From NCBI GenBank assembly GCA_907163375.1, contig CAJQUW010001866.1:186001-250000 (forward strand): a stretch of DNA of 64,000 nucleotides. Direction: 5' to 3'. The notes below the pieces were generated by a model, which saw only the letters and a program-made list of their open reading frames with translations, did not search any database and was not told the DNA's origin. Positions 32,090-43,283 of the stretch are shown one piece after another. Within the stretch, counting starts at the first letter, position 1. The number at the start of each line of letters is the position of its first letter. This DNA is from Prostheceraeus crozeri (Eukaryota; Platyhelminthes; Polycladida; Euryleptidae). The translations under genes and the position numbers were made by a program.

Positions 32090-34881
32090 TAGAAGCCGAG
32101 ATAGCAGCTAGCTCTCCCGGGGGGGGGTAGGGGTAGGGGTAGGGGTAGGGGGGTAGGGTGGGAAAAACTTGTCGACCTAACTTTTGACGAGAAAGACGAT
32201 GGTAGCACTGGCGCATCGAAATTCGACACTTTGGAAAAAATTTTTCATTTTTACCGTACACAGTCACTCTGACACTTAGGATTTTTTCAGGTGAGCTCCG
32301 ACCTAAAATCTTGTAACCGCTCTAACTTTTGAACGGCTGATCGGATTGACTCGCGCCAAAAAATGTCGTCGAGCAGTTTTTTCTCCTCTTTCAAACGAGT
32401 AGCTGTAAGACAAAATCCGTCCACTAGAAGCCGAGATAGCAGCTAGCTCTCCCGGGGGGGGGTAGGGGTAGGGGTAGGGGTAGGGGTAGGGGTAGGGGGG
32501 TAGGGGTAGGGTGGGAAAAACTTGTCGACCTAACTTTTGACGAGAAAGACGATGGTAGCACTGGCGCATCGAAATTCGACACTTTGGAAAAAATTTTTCA
32601 TTTTTACCGTACACAGTCACTCTGACACTTAGGATTTTTTCAACCTTTCCTAAAATCTTGTAACCGCTCTAACTTTTGAACGGCTGATCGGATTGACTCG
32701 CGCCAAAAAATGTCATAGGTTAGTTTTTCATCCTCTTTCGAATGCAACCCGAACGAACAAAATCCGTCCACTAGAAGCCGAGATAGCAGCTAGCTCTCCC
32801 GGGGGGGGGGTAGGGGTAGGGGTAGGGGGGGTAGGGTGGGAAAAACTTGTCGACCTAACTTTTGACGAGAAAGACGATGGTAGCACTGGCGCATCGAAAT
32901 TCGACACTTTGGAAAAAAATTTTCATTTTTACCGTACACAGTCACTCTGACACTTAGGATTTTTTCAGGTGAGCTCCGACCTAAAATCTTGTAACCGCTC
33001 TAACTTTTGAACGGCTGATCGGATTGACTCGCGCCAAAAAATGTCGTCGAGCAGTTTTTTCTCCTCTTTCAAACGAGTAGCTGTAAGACAAAATCCGTCC
33101 ACTAGAAGCCGAGATAGCAGCTAGCTCTCCCGGGGGGGGGTAGGGGTAGGGGTAGGGGTAGGGGTAGGGGGGTAGGGGTAGGGTGGGAAAAAACTTGTCG
33201 ACCTAACTTTTGACGAGAAAGACGATGGCAGCACTGGCGCATCGAAATTCGACACTTTGGAAAAAAATTTTCATTTTTACCGTACACAGTCACTCTGACA
33301 CTTAGGATTTTTTCAACCTTTCCTAAAATCTTGTAACCGCTCTAACTTTTGAACGGCTGATCGGATTGACTCGCGCCAAAAAATGTCATAGGTTAGTTTT
33401 TCATCCTCTTTCGAATGCAACCCGAACGAACAAAATCCGTCCACTAGAAGCCGAGATAGCAGCTAGCTCTCCCGGGGGGGGTAGGGGTAGGGGTAGGGGT
33501 AGGGGTAGGGGGGTAGGGTGGGAAAAACTTGTCGACCTAACTTTTGACGAGAAAGACGATGGTAGCACTGGCGCATCGAAATTCGACACTTTGGAAAAAA
33601 ATTTTCATTTTTACCGTACACAGTCACTCTGACACTTAGGATTTTTTCAGGTGAGCTCCGACCTAAAATCTTGTAACCGCTCTAACTTTTGAACGGCTGA
33701 TCGGATTGACTCGCGCCAAAAAATGTCGTCGAGCAGTTTTTTCTCCTCTTTCAAACGAGTAGCTGTAAGACAAAATCCGTCCACTAGAAGCCGAGATAGC
33801 AGCTAGCTCTCCCGGGGGGGGGGTAGGGGTAGGGGTAGGGGTAGGGGGGTAGGGTGGGAAAAACTTGTCGACCTAACTTTTGACGAGAAAGACGATGGTA
33901 GCACTGGCGCATCGAAATTCGACACTTTGGAAAAAATTTTTCATTTTTACCGTACACAGTCACTCTGACACTTAGGATTTTTTCAACCTTTCCTAAAATC
34001 TTGTAACCGCTCTAACTTTTGAACGGCTGATCGGATTGACTCGCGCCAAAAAATGTCATAGGTTAGTTTTTCATCCTCTTTCGAATGCAACCCGAACGAA
34101 CAAAATCCGTCCACTAGAAGCCGAGATAGCAGCTAGCTCTCCCGGGGGGGGGTAGGGGTAGGGGTAGGGGTAGGGGTAGGGGGGTAGGGGTAGGGTGGGA
34201 AAAAACTTGTCGACCTAACTTTTGACGAGAAAGACGATGGCAGCACTGGCGCATCGAAATTCGACACTTTGGAAAAAAATTTTCATTTTTACCGTACACA
34301 GTCACTCTGACACTTAGGATTTTTTCAACCTTTCCTAAAATCTTGTAACCGCTCTAACTTTTGAACGGCTGATCGGATTGACTCGCGCCAAAAAATGTCA
34401 TAGGTTAGTTTTTCATCCTCTTTCGAATGCAACCCGAACGAACAAAATCCGTCCACTAGAAGCCGAGATAGCAGCTAGCTCTCCCGGGGGGGGGTAGGGG
34501 GGGGGTAGGGTGGGAAAAACTTGTCGACCTAACTTTTGACGAGGAAGACGATGGTAGCACTGGCGCATCGAATTTCGACACTTTGGATTTCCTCCCACCC
34601 AACCCCCCCCCGGGTGGAAGAACTTGTTGAGACCATTTTTGACGAGGAAGACGATGGACACCACGTCCACCAGGCCGGCACACCACGTCCACCAGGCCGG
34701 CACACCACGTCCACCAGGCCGGCACCCAAGCCCACCCGGGCGGCACAACACCCCAGGACAGGGAGGAGGAGGAAGAGAGGAGGGGGGTAGGGGTAGGGGT
34801 AGGGGGGTAGGGGGGTAGGGGTAGGGGTAGGGGGGGAGGGGGGGGGCGCGCTGTGTTTATTCTGGACCTTTTGTTACTACT
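32090..34881 (-). repeat. Right subterminal array with TAGGGG tracts
   Basis: Eight ~330-bp units mirror the left array, with G-rich TAGGGG tracts of slightly different length. Unit two from the end carries the AAAGGTTG-type tail here but the TCGGAGCTCACCTG-type tail in the left arm, so the arrays are not exact copies. Confidence 0.93.
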
Positions 34882-34887
34882 TATAAT
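34882..34887 (+). repeat. Target-site duplication, right copy (TATAAT)
   Basis: Follows the terminal CT and matches 11,648-11,653. Confidence 0.82.
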
Positions 34888-37800
34888 TTTATCCTAAACA
34901 TATTGTTGTTGCTAACTGGTGCTAACTACATGTACAATCACTTTACTTCAGTTGGTTGACTAGTTGCGGTCTCACTCCCATCTAACCTGAAATTAACACT
35001 TGCATTCTTCATTCAACGAGTGCCAGGATTAGAAATAAATACTTCCATTTTTTCGCCAAATAATCGGCTTGATTGATTATTTTCTATTTGAAGGAAGCCA
35101 AAAACCGTGATATTTCGGTAAAAATGTCTATTTAGGCGAGACCTTTCGAACGGCAGACAGTCATCGTCAGGCGAATGAGACTCATGTCACAAATGCAGAA
35201 CACAAATAAAAAACGGTCCCCAACGTTTTCAAATTTGTCCAAAAGCCGTAGAAATGAATCAATCGTCACAAAACTTTAAACACACGTAGGTGAGGATATC
35301 TCTAGCCACATACCAAATTTTGGCAAATCGGATATGTTCTTTTTGAATTAGAAGCGATGACTTGAAGTGCAGCGATGCCGGCAGCTTCATCTGACTTGTC
35401 AGTGACCTCAACGTCTGAGCAGAAGGCTCTTGAGGTCAACAAAGTCATTTCTCTACAACTCGTGAAGCGATGATGACCGCGCCACATCCCTCAAATGGCA
35501 TTGAATGAGACGAAGAAGTAGAGAGAACAATACACGAGTAGCAATGATGCGTCGAACAGACGAAGTTAGATCAAGCTGTTGACATCGCTACACTTTACGT
35601 TATTGTCTCTAATGCAAGAAGTACTTGCAGCTCTGCATAGAATTTTGCATGTAGGTAGAAAATATGCTTAAGTACGTGTATTCGAAGTTTGGTGACGATT
35701 CTTGCAGATTCTAGATAAATTTGGGAGAGATAACCCATAAGTACCAAAGAAACTTATGTATTGCATCAGATTGTAGGAAACGATCCATTTAGATTAGTGA
35801 GTTAACTTTACATTTTGATGATTTGTAGGCACTCATAATGAAGAATTTTATGAAATAGTATTTTAAAGCTTCATATTTTTCACTTGCTATTTTTCTGCTT
35901 TATGAGAGATCTTTGTTTCATCCTAGCACACACGCATGCTTTATTCTATGAATGTATACTGTACACAAAATAATATGTATGGTGGTTATTTTGTAAACTT
36001 GCAGTTCATATAGTATATTTTTTGGTTGAAGGAAGACCTTTTCTAAGTTGATAATAAGTTGATTATTAAGCTTCGGCTATAAGCTTAGATAAAATATAAA
36101 ATAACAAGCAATAGCGAACAACGTCATTACAAGTAGGTGTTAGATTCTCTATGATAGGTGGACGATTAACTTGACGATCGATATAGTACAATAAATTATG
36201 ATGAAGTCAACTAGATATGCAAGTCTGTAATTTTTTTGGTGTGTTTTGGAACTTAACGTGTCTATGTGTAGGCCTACATTAATACCCACTAGCCTATGAT
36301 ACAAGTGCATATACATATGTATAGACCTACATTAATAATCACTGACATAAATCATCATGTTGTAGTGCCCATCATTGAGCAGATAAATAGATTTCGCACC
36401 ATCAGTGTCTGATTCGTTCTATTTTACCTGATGTCAAAAAGCATCACCCGAACTACGAAGCAAGGTAATCAATGCCCGCTTGAAATTTTTGAATATGACT
36501 ACTCACAGAGATTATATAAGGTCATCAATTTGTATCTTCTGATATGCCAAAAAAATGTTCTCAAACATGCCGATTTTATTTAAAATTGAAAGCTGTATAA
36601 TTGTTAAAGAGACAGATTCAGCAGATAATGATGTGTAAAATACATAACTCTGAAATTTCCGGTTCATTCGATTAGGGCAAGCTGTACTATATGAATAAGA
36701 TAGCCCTACTGTAAATGAATCATGGGTAACCTGTTCAACAGATATCCACTTCTAAGAAGCAGACGCTCAATTCTAGCGATTATTGCTAAAAAAGGTTTTG
36801 CAGAATATTTGGCAGTGATCATGTCATACAGAAATTTAACCGTTCAAAATAATTCGTATTTCGACGAATTGTCTCGTCTAAATAACCTCACTGCATATTT
36901 TCGGATGTCGGTACACACTTTCACGGGGGAATAACTGGGCCTCAGTTATCCGGTTATTTACACGCAACATTGCGTGCGAATAATACGTCATTTAGTGACT
37001 GATCAGTCATCATCAAATCAGGTCATGAGTTGGCAATACAAAATCAACTTTATATTAGGTGATTGAAAAGGCTGTAGAACCGCTTATTTTCTTAAAATGA
37101 AAGTACTAACTCCCATAATGCACCACCTTTCGTCAGCTGCCATTCCTTTTTCTTAAATAGGCCTACTGAAACTGTTCTTAAAGAACGCTCACTATTCAAC
37201 GTCGCAACTTGGAAGAAGCTATTCTTATGACATTCGTGTGGTAAACTGGATTGAACCGGATCATTTTTGCGAAATTTATTTAGTTGCTCATGCATAGGTC
37301 ACGTGGTGAAAATTAACGCACTGTCTGCATTTATGGTGATTGCTTTTACTTTCATTATATGCCAAAGATTTGACCGACCTACTGATCCAGGTGAATGTGT
37401 CATAATTTTTTATACTTCATCAACCACTAGATGAATGGGATGTACGTCAACAATGAACCTTGTCATAAATGAGTTTTAGTGGACTATGTAGTTGAACATA
37501 AATGAATTGGCACTGAAAAGTTATACTCTTGCTAACTGAGATGTAGAACCGTGTTCATGAGACATCAACTGCATTATATGTAGTGACCTTTCAATAGGTG
37601 TTGCGCAAATTTGACGATTTAAGTTGAATAAACCTGCTATCATTAACAACAACTTACCAGACGCCATTTTACGCGGTCAGAATGATTCTTCCACAGCAAA
37701 ATTTATAACACCATGCGCCATTCAGCTTGTCGTTCACACAGTCTCACTGAGTCACTGTCTGTCACTGTCTGTCACTGTCTGCTTTACTCTTTAATAACAA

Positions 37801-38540
37801 CAGTCAGACAACGATTCAGTATGACGTCACAAGTGTAAACGTCGAGTTATTTGTGTGGGAGTATCGTTCAATTCTCATGATGACGGTGGAATTTCCAACA
37901 GCTGGTTACTCTGGGCACAGTGACTTAAGACATCGCTAAAATAAGGGCATGCTGTGTTGTTTAAGGACACACACAAGGGTCACGTGCTTCAACCACGCAG
38001 AGTTGACCTTCACTGTGATGGGAAACGTAGCATATCCATCATAGGCAAAAATGTTACTAAAAAAGCAAGCAAAGATTCCTTTCTTCTCTTTCCAGGAAAT
38101 ATTTGTATTAGATGCAATCTTAAATATGTAGATAAACAATATCTAAGCGCAAAATGAAGCAATTGCTCCACTGTTTCATCTGTAAAACCATACCATTCAG
38201 AAATGACTCGTCCATCAGCAAAATTGGCATGAAATATGAGAAGCCTGATGAATTTTGTGTAGGAATCAATTGGAAAATTGAGTTTTTGCCAAAAATTTTA
38301 GCCACAGTAACTTTTTGAAATTGGTAAATGTGAATTTCTGAAAATCATCTTGGCGAAAAAAGATGGCGGACATGTCGCCAAAAAAAATACATTAGAGTAA
38401 TGAGTTGATTGCACACTTAACATATTTAAACACTTTGGTCTTTCCAAAGACATTGCGATCTTTGGAACATCTCGTAGCAACAAACGAGAGCTACAATAAT
38501 ATTATTTAGTACAATAATACAAAAATATTATTATAACATT
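34888..38540. other. Sparse non-coding DNA
   Basis: No supported gene. Near 35,130-35,180 the minus strand has CTGACGATGACTG and CGAAAGGTC, resembling Penelope terminal sequences but without an intact ribozyme core. At 37,750-37,780 TCACTGTCTG is repeated three times. The remaining short frames look random. Confidence 0.5.
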
Positions 38541-39070
38541 ACATGTATTTCATCAATGAATTCGGCTGAGTTGTATTCTACCATGCTTCAAGTGATAATT
38601 GTACCAGGCAAATGTAAAACAAATAAATCAGTGCATCTATTGACAACGCATCACGGTAGAATCGAGAATCATGGGCCAAAAAGTAAGCCCTCAACTGTCA
38701 TGGACTACAACAAACCCAATTATGGCGTAGAAGTTATGGCAAGGTGTCATACATGCAAGATTAGTGGTCGCCGTTCGACAATACAGGTATTTTGTGATTT
38801 ATTGGACCTAGCAGCTGTAAAAGCTTTCATACTTTTAAAAAGTGGAACAAATATGAAAATAAGCTGTCGAACATTTCTCCTTGAATCAGCCAATGACATG
38901 GTTGGTGTTCCAGCAGATGTATCAAGCGTTAGCATTAGTGAATCTGCAAGTAGGTCTAGTATCAGAAGGAAATGACAAGTCATGAACGATGGAGGCAGCA
39001 AAACTGCTGCTAAATGTTCACTTTGTAAGAAGTAGACTTGCGGAAATGTAGAAGTCATGTGCCTGTTGTA
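38541..39070 (+). pseudogene. piggyBac transposase C-terminal fragment
   Basis: The frame 38,556-38,975 has STVMDYNKPNYGVEVMARC, GRRSTIQVFCDLLDLAAVKA and NMKISCRTFLLESANDM, the C-terminal catalytic part of piggyBac DDE transposases. Beyond the stop a decayed Cys-rich tail (KCSLCKK, then TCGN) is visible, equivalent to the piggyBac zinc-binding C-terminus. Stops and the missing N-terminus make it inactive. Confidence 0.82.
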
Positions 39071-39109
39071 TGCCAGAAATGTTTTCAATAGACAATAGCG
39101 TAATGGCAA

Positions 39110-40030
39110 CGGGATTCACAGTTTCATATTTTTAGACTTGGTTTGATACTTTTAATATTTGTACTGTTATAGATTTTTGGCAGCCATTCATGAACATACA
39201 CATGCATTTCAACGCGTGAAAAGAGCATTTCAACAACTGAGAAGAATCTGTCAATTTTCAGTGGAATTCATAGTTTTGTACATTTTCATTTTTTACTTGA
39301 AAAGAAATCATGTATTCATTCGTATTCGATTCGCACATGTACTTACAGTACATGTAGATGTACATGCACGGAAATTTGCACGATCGTGGTAACCATGCAA
39401 TCATTCCTTAGAACAAACTGATGCAAATTGTATATCTTTATTCTGTGGCCATTGATTTCTCGAACTTGTGAAATTCAATCCGTAAGTATGATATGCATAT
39501 GCAAACTTCTAGTTATGCACAGAAAATTTTTAAAAAATCGCAATTTACACTATTTTTCAATTTTTACAGATATAATTTGCCTTTAGAAAAATACAGCATT
39601 AATTTTTGAATCTGTCTCCTTGAGGTCTTTCAGAAAATGTGTGATATATAGGTTCTGCGCGATATTGATAGAGACTGATACGGAATTCCAATACGTCTTT
39701 CTAGGTAAGTCACTGTCTCGTCCTTCTTGTGCTAGCGGTTAATCGGTGTTCCACTTCGTAGCTAGACTGTGTTTATGGTACAAATTGCACACCAGATAAT
39801 TTTAGTGATATTATGATATTATTTCAATCCACACTGAGTCCAGATCGTAGAATTATTTTATTGGTGATTGTGGTGGAATTTAGGCCCACCATGGTTAAAA
39901 TACAGTCCTGCGCATTGGATTAGCATATTTTCACAGAAAATGACTTTTCCTCAAGTATGTTGCATATTTTCTCAGGAATTCATTATATCAAGCGAAAAAC
40001 ATCCTCTGTTGCGGTATATATATTCGCATG
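39110..40030. other. Non-coding AT-rich stretch
   Basis: No coding frame, RNA or repeat was recognised beyond short AT-rich runs and a TACATGTACTTACAGTACATG-like imperfect inverted motif near 39,335-39,370. Confidence 0.45.
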
Positions 40031-40041
40031 CATAATGATTA

Positions 40042-40617
40042 TTACAACATGGCATGATGTTGAAGCCAGCGAACAGCATTGTCTGAGACAGATGATGGTT
40101 CCTTAACACCACCAGATAGAGAATATAACGGACACTGATCAATAATGTGAAGCATTGTTTGTGGTAGTCCACAGTCGCAATTAGGAGATTCACGTACGCC
40201 CCACTTGTAGAGCATGCTAGCGCAAAGGCCATCTGTTGAGTATCTGTTCGGTATCTGTTGAGGGCGCACTACAAGCCACGAGAGAGTTGGAAGCCTGGAA
40301 GGGGACGCGTCGGATCACTTATCAAATCTCGGTCACGGACTGGGAATTGCTCCCACCATTCCCGCCATGATCTGTTGAGGTCGAAGTTCTGAGGTGGGTT
40401 TCGCCAGATAGGATGACGAGAATGGAGTCTCAGGTTCGGATGATCCAAAAGATCATTGTTCATAGGGAGTTCGGGCATGGTCATTATGGAATCGAGCAGT
40501 CTGTTAGTGCTCAACTCTCGACGGATGTGAGGAGGAGCGATTTTACATGCAGTACAACATACAGCGATGTTGCGGTAATCAATCACAATGCAGTATGGTG
40601 AGTCATTCATGTTCATA
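40042..40617 (-). pseudogene. LINE ORF2 C-terminal remnant
   Basis: Two frames joined near 40,269 give SWREWWEQFPVRDRDL, LPGFQLSRGL and then ANMLYK-like text with SPNCDCGLPQTMLHIIDQCP and a final WLQHH. The CxCG...TMxHIxxxCP pattern is the usual C-terminus of many invertebrate LINE ORF2 proteins. The upstream RT is missing. Confidence 0.75.
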
Positions 40618-41278
40618 TCTACGCATGTTCATCATTCATATCTACGCATTTCTAGTCTAACTAAATCATTCTAACGTCTGACTTCGATTGTCTGTGTTGG
40701 AGACTGCATACAACAATATTAGTACAGTAAAATTAGACTAAATAAAGGCGTTACCCGGACAAAATCAGGAGAAAGCTGAAACTTGGTGTACTTAAACTTC
40801 ATGCTGTGTTAATGAACGTTTCCAAAGTCCCAAGAGATGTGTTGTGTGCTTTTTGAGTAATGTTGTCCTAAAGATGCCAACTTTCATTGTGCTGTCCACA
40901 GTTTTCTCTCTCTAAATCAAGTTATTTTTATCACATGATTGGTGAATCATCCTATGCGTAACAGCCATCGTAGCGATGTCGCTTGACGTTCAACGGGAAA
41001 GGCTCTATCAGCTCTCTTCTCATTGGTTCCTCTGATGGAATGACGTGAATGCAATGTTCAATGCGAAGCTGCTAATTGAGCGCGGGAATTTGATCTGCTA
41101 CAGATTTCGGCTTTCGATCATCTGTTTCACGTGCATTTGATCTGGAATCATTATTATAAATCATATAGGGCATGTAAATTGTAAATCAATGACATTAGCA
41201 ATACATAATCAAACATGACATGTATACTCGTATTTTGCGGAGATTCTCTAGATTTATTGGATACTGTAACTGTTAGAA

Positions 41279-43283
41279 GTGGGCATTGCGAATATTATTG
41301 AACTAAATAGTAGCAAATGCGATGGAAGAGGCGAGGCTCTTAAAAACGTTAGTGAAATCACGGTTCATATTGAATGCAGGAGAAAGTACACACGCCATGT
41401 TGATAGAGAGAGAAGTAGAAGTCCAACAACTGCGCCATCTAAAACGGGTAGACCCGCTACTGTTCCACGATTAAGATCGACAAGCAAAGCGGTGTTTAAT
41501 TTTCAAACAGATTGTCTATTTTGCGGTGAACTTGCAGTAGCTGACAATTCGAAGCATGCCGTTCATAGAAGAAGAAAAGTGCATCTGACACGCACCTTGA
41601 GTATAAGAGACACAATCTTAAAAAGACCACGTGATCGCCATGATGAATGGGGCAATGATGTTCTTCAAAGAAATTGCCATGCTATTGATTTAGTGGCCTC
41701 AGACGGTCGTTACCACCACGACTGCTGCGTTCAGTTCCCAAAAGTGAAAGCCAAAGCTGAGCCAAGTAGGCCTGAGAATAGCGTATCTGCAGATAGCTTT
41801 CATAAGTTATGTGAATATATTGACGAACATGATGACTGTCAATTTACTATCCATGAGTTGCGTAGCATAATGGCAAGCTTTGCTGATGCAAATGAATTCG
41901 TTCATTCCGAGAGACATCTAAAGAGGAAGCTTCTTGAAGTCTATGGTCCACGTATTACTATAACTGAGATCCCCGGCAAAGTAAACGTTCTCATGTTGAA
42001 AGACACAGCGCATAAAATTCTTTCAAATGGTACACTGACAGAGATTTAGAGGAACAAAAAAGAGCGCGAAAGAATTGTGAAAGCTGCAGCAGCGATAATT
42101 CGTGAGGATATTCGCCAAATGTATTTAGACTGCTCAAACTACCCAAATGCGGATGAGATAAACGCAGATGATAGTCATCTGATTCCCAACTCATTGCGAA
42201 AATTTACCGACAATGTTTTGATCAGCAAATCTGTCAGTAATTCATCAAATGTCATTCGTAGGCGTAAGACAATTAACCATGCGGTGATGTTCGCTTGCCG
42301 ACCTAGATCATTCATATCACCATTGCAAATTGGTTTATCTGTTTTCCTACACAGAACCTATGGGTCTAGGCTTCTCATTGACATCTTGTCGGGTATGGGA
42401 TTCTGCAGCTCATACTCAGAAACCATGAAATATCAAGACTCAGCCATGGTCAACTCAATTCAAAAATACATGTAAGTGAAAATGGCTTTGTTCAATTTGT
42501 ATTCGATAATGCTGATGCCAATACACGAACATTCGATGGAATGGGAACATTTCATGCATTGGGAGGTATTCGATGCATGACTCCTTCAGCTGCCGTAAGT
42601 GTAGGCACTGATATTCCACGAATTACCAAAGAGACAAAGGCCAAGTCTGAGAATGAAATACCAATTCACCATTACAGGAAACCGAAAGTTTCAGGTCTCT
42701 CAACTATCTTTGTCGAGGATCTAAATGTCCACGCAGCCACTGAATACGCTATAAAGAAATCCCAGGCGTTCAAGTTTGACATGTTAAGGATCCACAATAT
42801 AATACCTAAAGCTGATACCGGAAGCTCAGGAGTTGGTTGGAATGGCTATATGCAAATTGCAGTTGACGACGGCACGATTTGTAGTACCAGTCGAGTGATG
42901 GCAGTTCCATTCATTGACTTGGAACCAGGAAACTTGACTACCCTTTTCTCGGCTCTCAAATTCGCGGCAGAAGAATGCACAGCTAAAAAGCAATGCTGCA
43001 TTGTCACATTCGATCAACCTCTTTACTTGAAAGCCGTTGAAATCACTGCGTCTGCTGACAAAAATGATATATTATCCTCTGTCATGGTTCGTTTAGGAGG
43101 CTTCCATCTGCTTATATCTTATTTAGGAACGATAGGATATATCATGGAGGGAAGTGGCATTGAAGAAATGTGGCAAACAGTTTATGCAAAGAACAGCATA
43201 TATCAAATGATGTCTGGTCATGCTTACGAACGATCAATTCGGGCTCATTTACTTGCGTATCAGTCATTGGTTATACTGATCAC
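41279..43283 (+). pseudogene. Large transposon protein, N-terminal part
   Basis: The frames at 41,279-42,049, 42,077-42,475 and 42,541 onward belong to one protein. It starts with Cys/His-rich segments (DCLFCGELAVAD, VHIECRRKY, GRYHHDCCVQF), includes VFDNADANTRTFDGMGTFHA, and runs to the hAT insertion. Breaks are a one-base change in the A-run near 42,052 and a 2-bp insertion near 42,472. Proteins of this type occur in many copies in marine invertebrate genomes; I do not know a verified function. Confidence 0.65.
43276..43283 (+). repeat. hAT target-site duplication, left (CTGATCAC)
   Basis: Eight bases repeated at 46,201-46,208, the normal hAT duplication length. Confidence 0.95.

Larger units (their letters stand above)
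11654..34881. mobile_element. 23.2-kb palindromic Polinton-type element
   Basis: The two halves are reverse complements of one another over about 11.4 kb and 11.8 kb. Paired positions sum to about 46,535 at the ends, 46,512 in the gene region and 46,436 near the axis; the drift comes from indels in repeats. The ends read AGTAGTAACAAAAGG... and ...CCTTTTGTTACTACT, i.e. AG...CT, with a TATAAT duplication outside; flanks beyond it are unrelated. AG/CT ends with 6-bp duplications are the signature of Polinton/Maverick integration. No polymerase, integrase, protease or capsid gene lies inside, so it must have been mobilised in trans. The outer part of each arm is homologous to the right end of the Polinton-like locus at 49.8-64 kb. 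Confidence 0.9.

Noticed and set aside
11654-34881. The palindrome as a plain foldback read or assembly artefact
   Set aside because: Flanks outside the arms are not mirrored, a TATAAT duplication and AG/CT ends sit exactly at the limits, and the arms differ by substitutions, unit tails and repeat lengths. Long-read confirmation is still needed.
35130-35180. Second hammerhead ribozyme
   Set aside because: CTGACGATGA and CGAAA-like pieces occur, but the core and stem II do not fit; at best a decayed Penelope end.
38556-38975. Host protein-coding gene
   Set aside because: The motifs are those of a piggyBac transposase C-terminus, with stops directly after.
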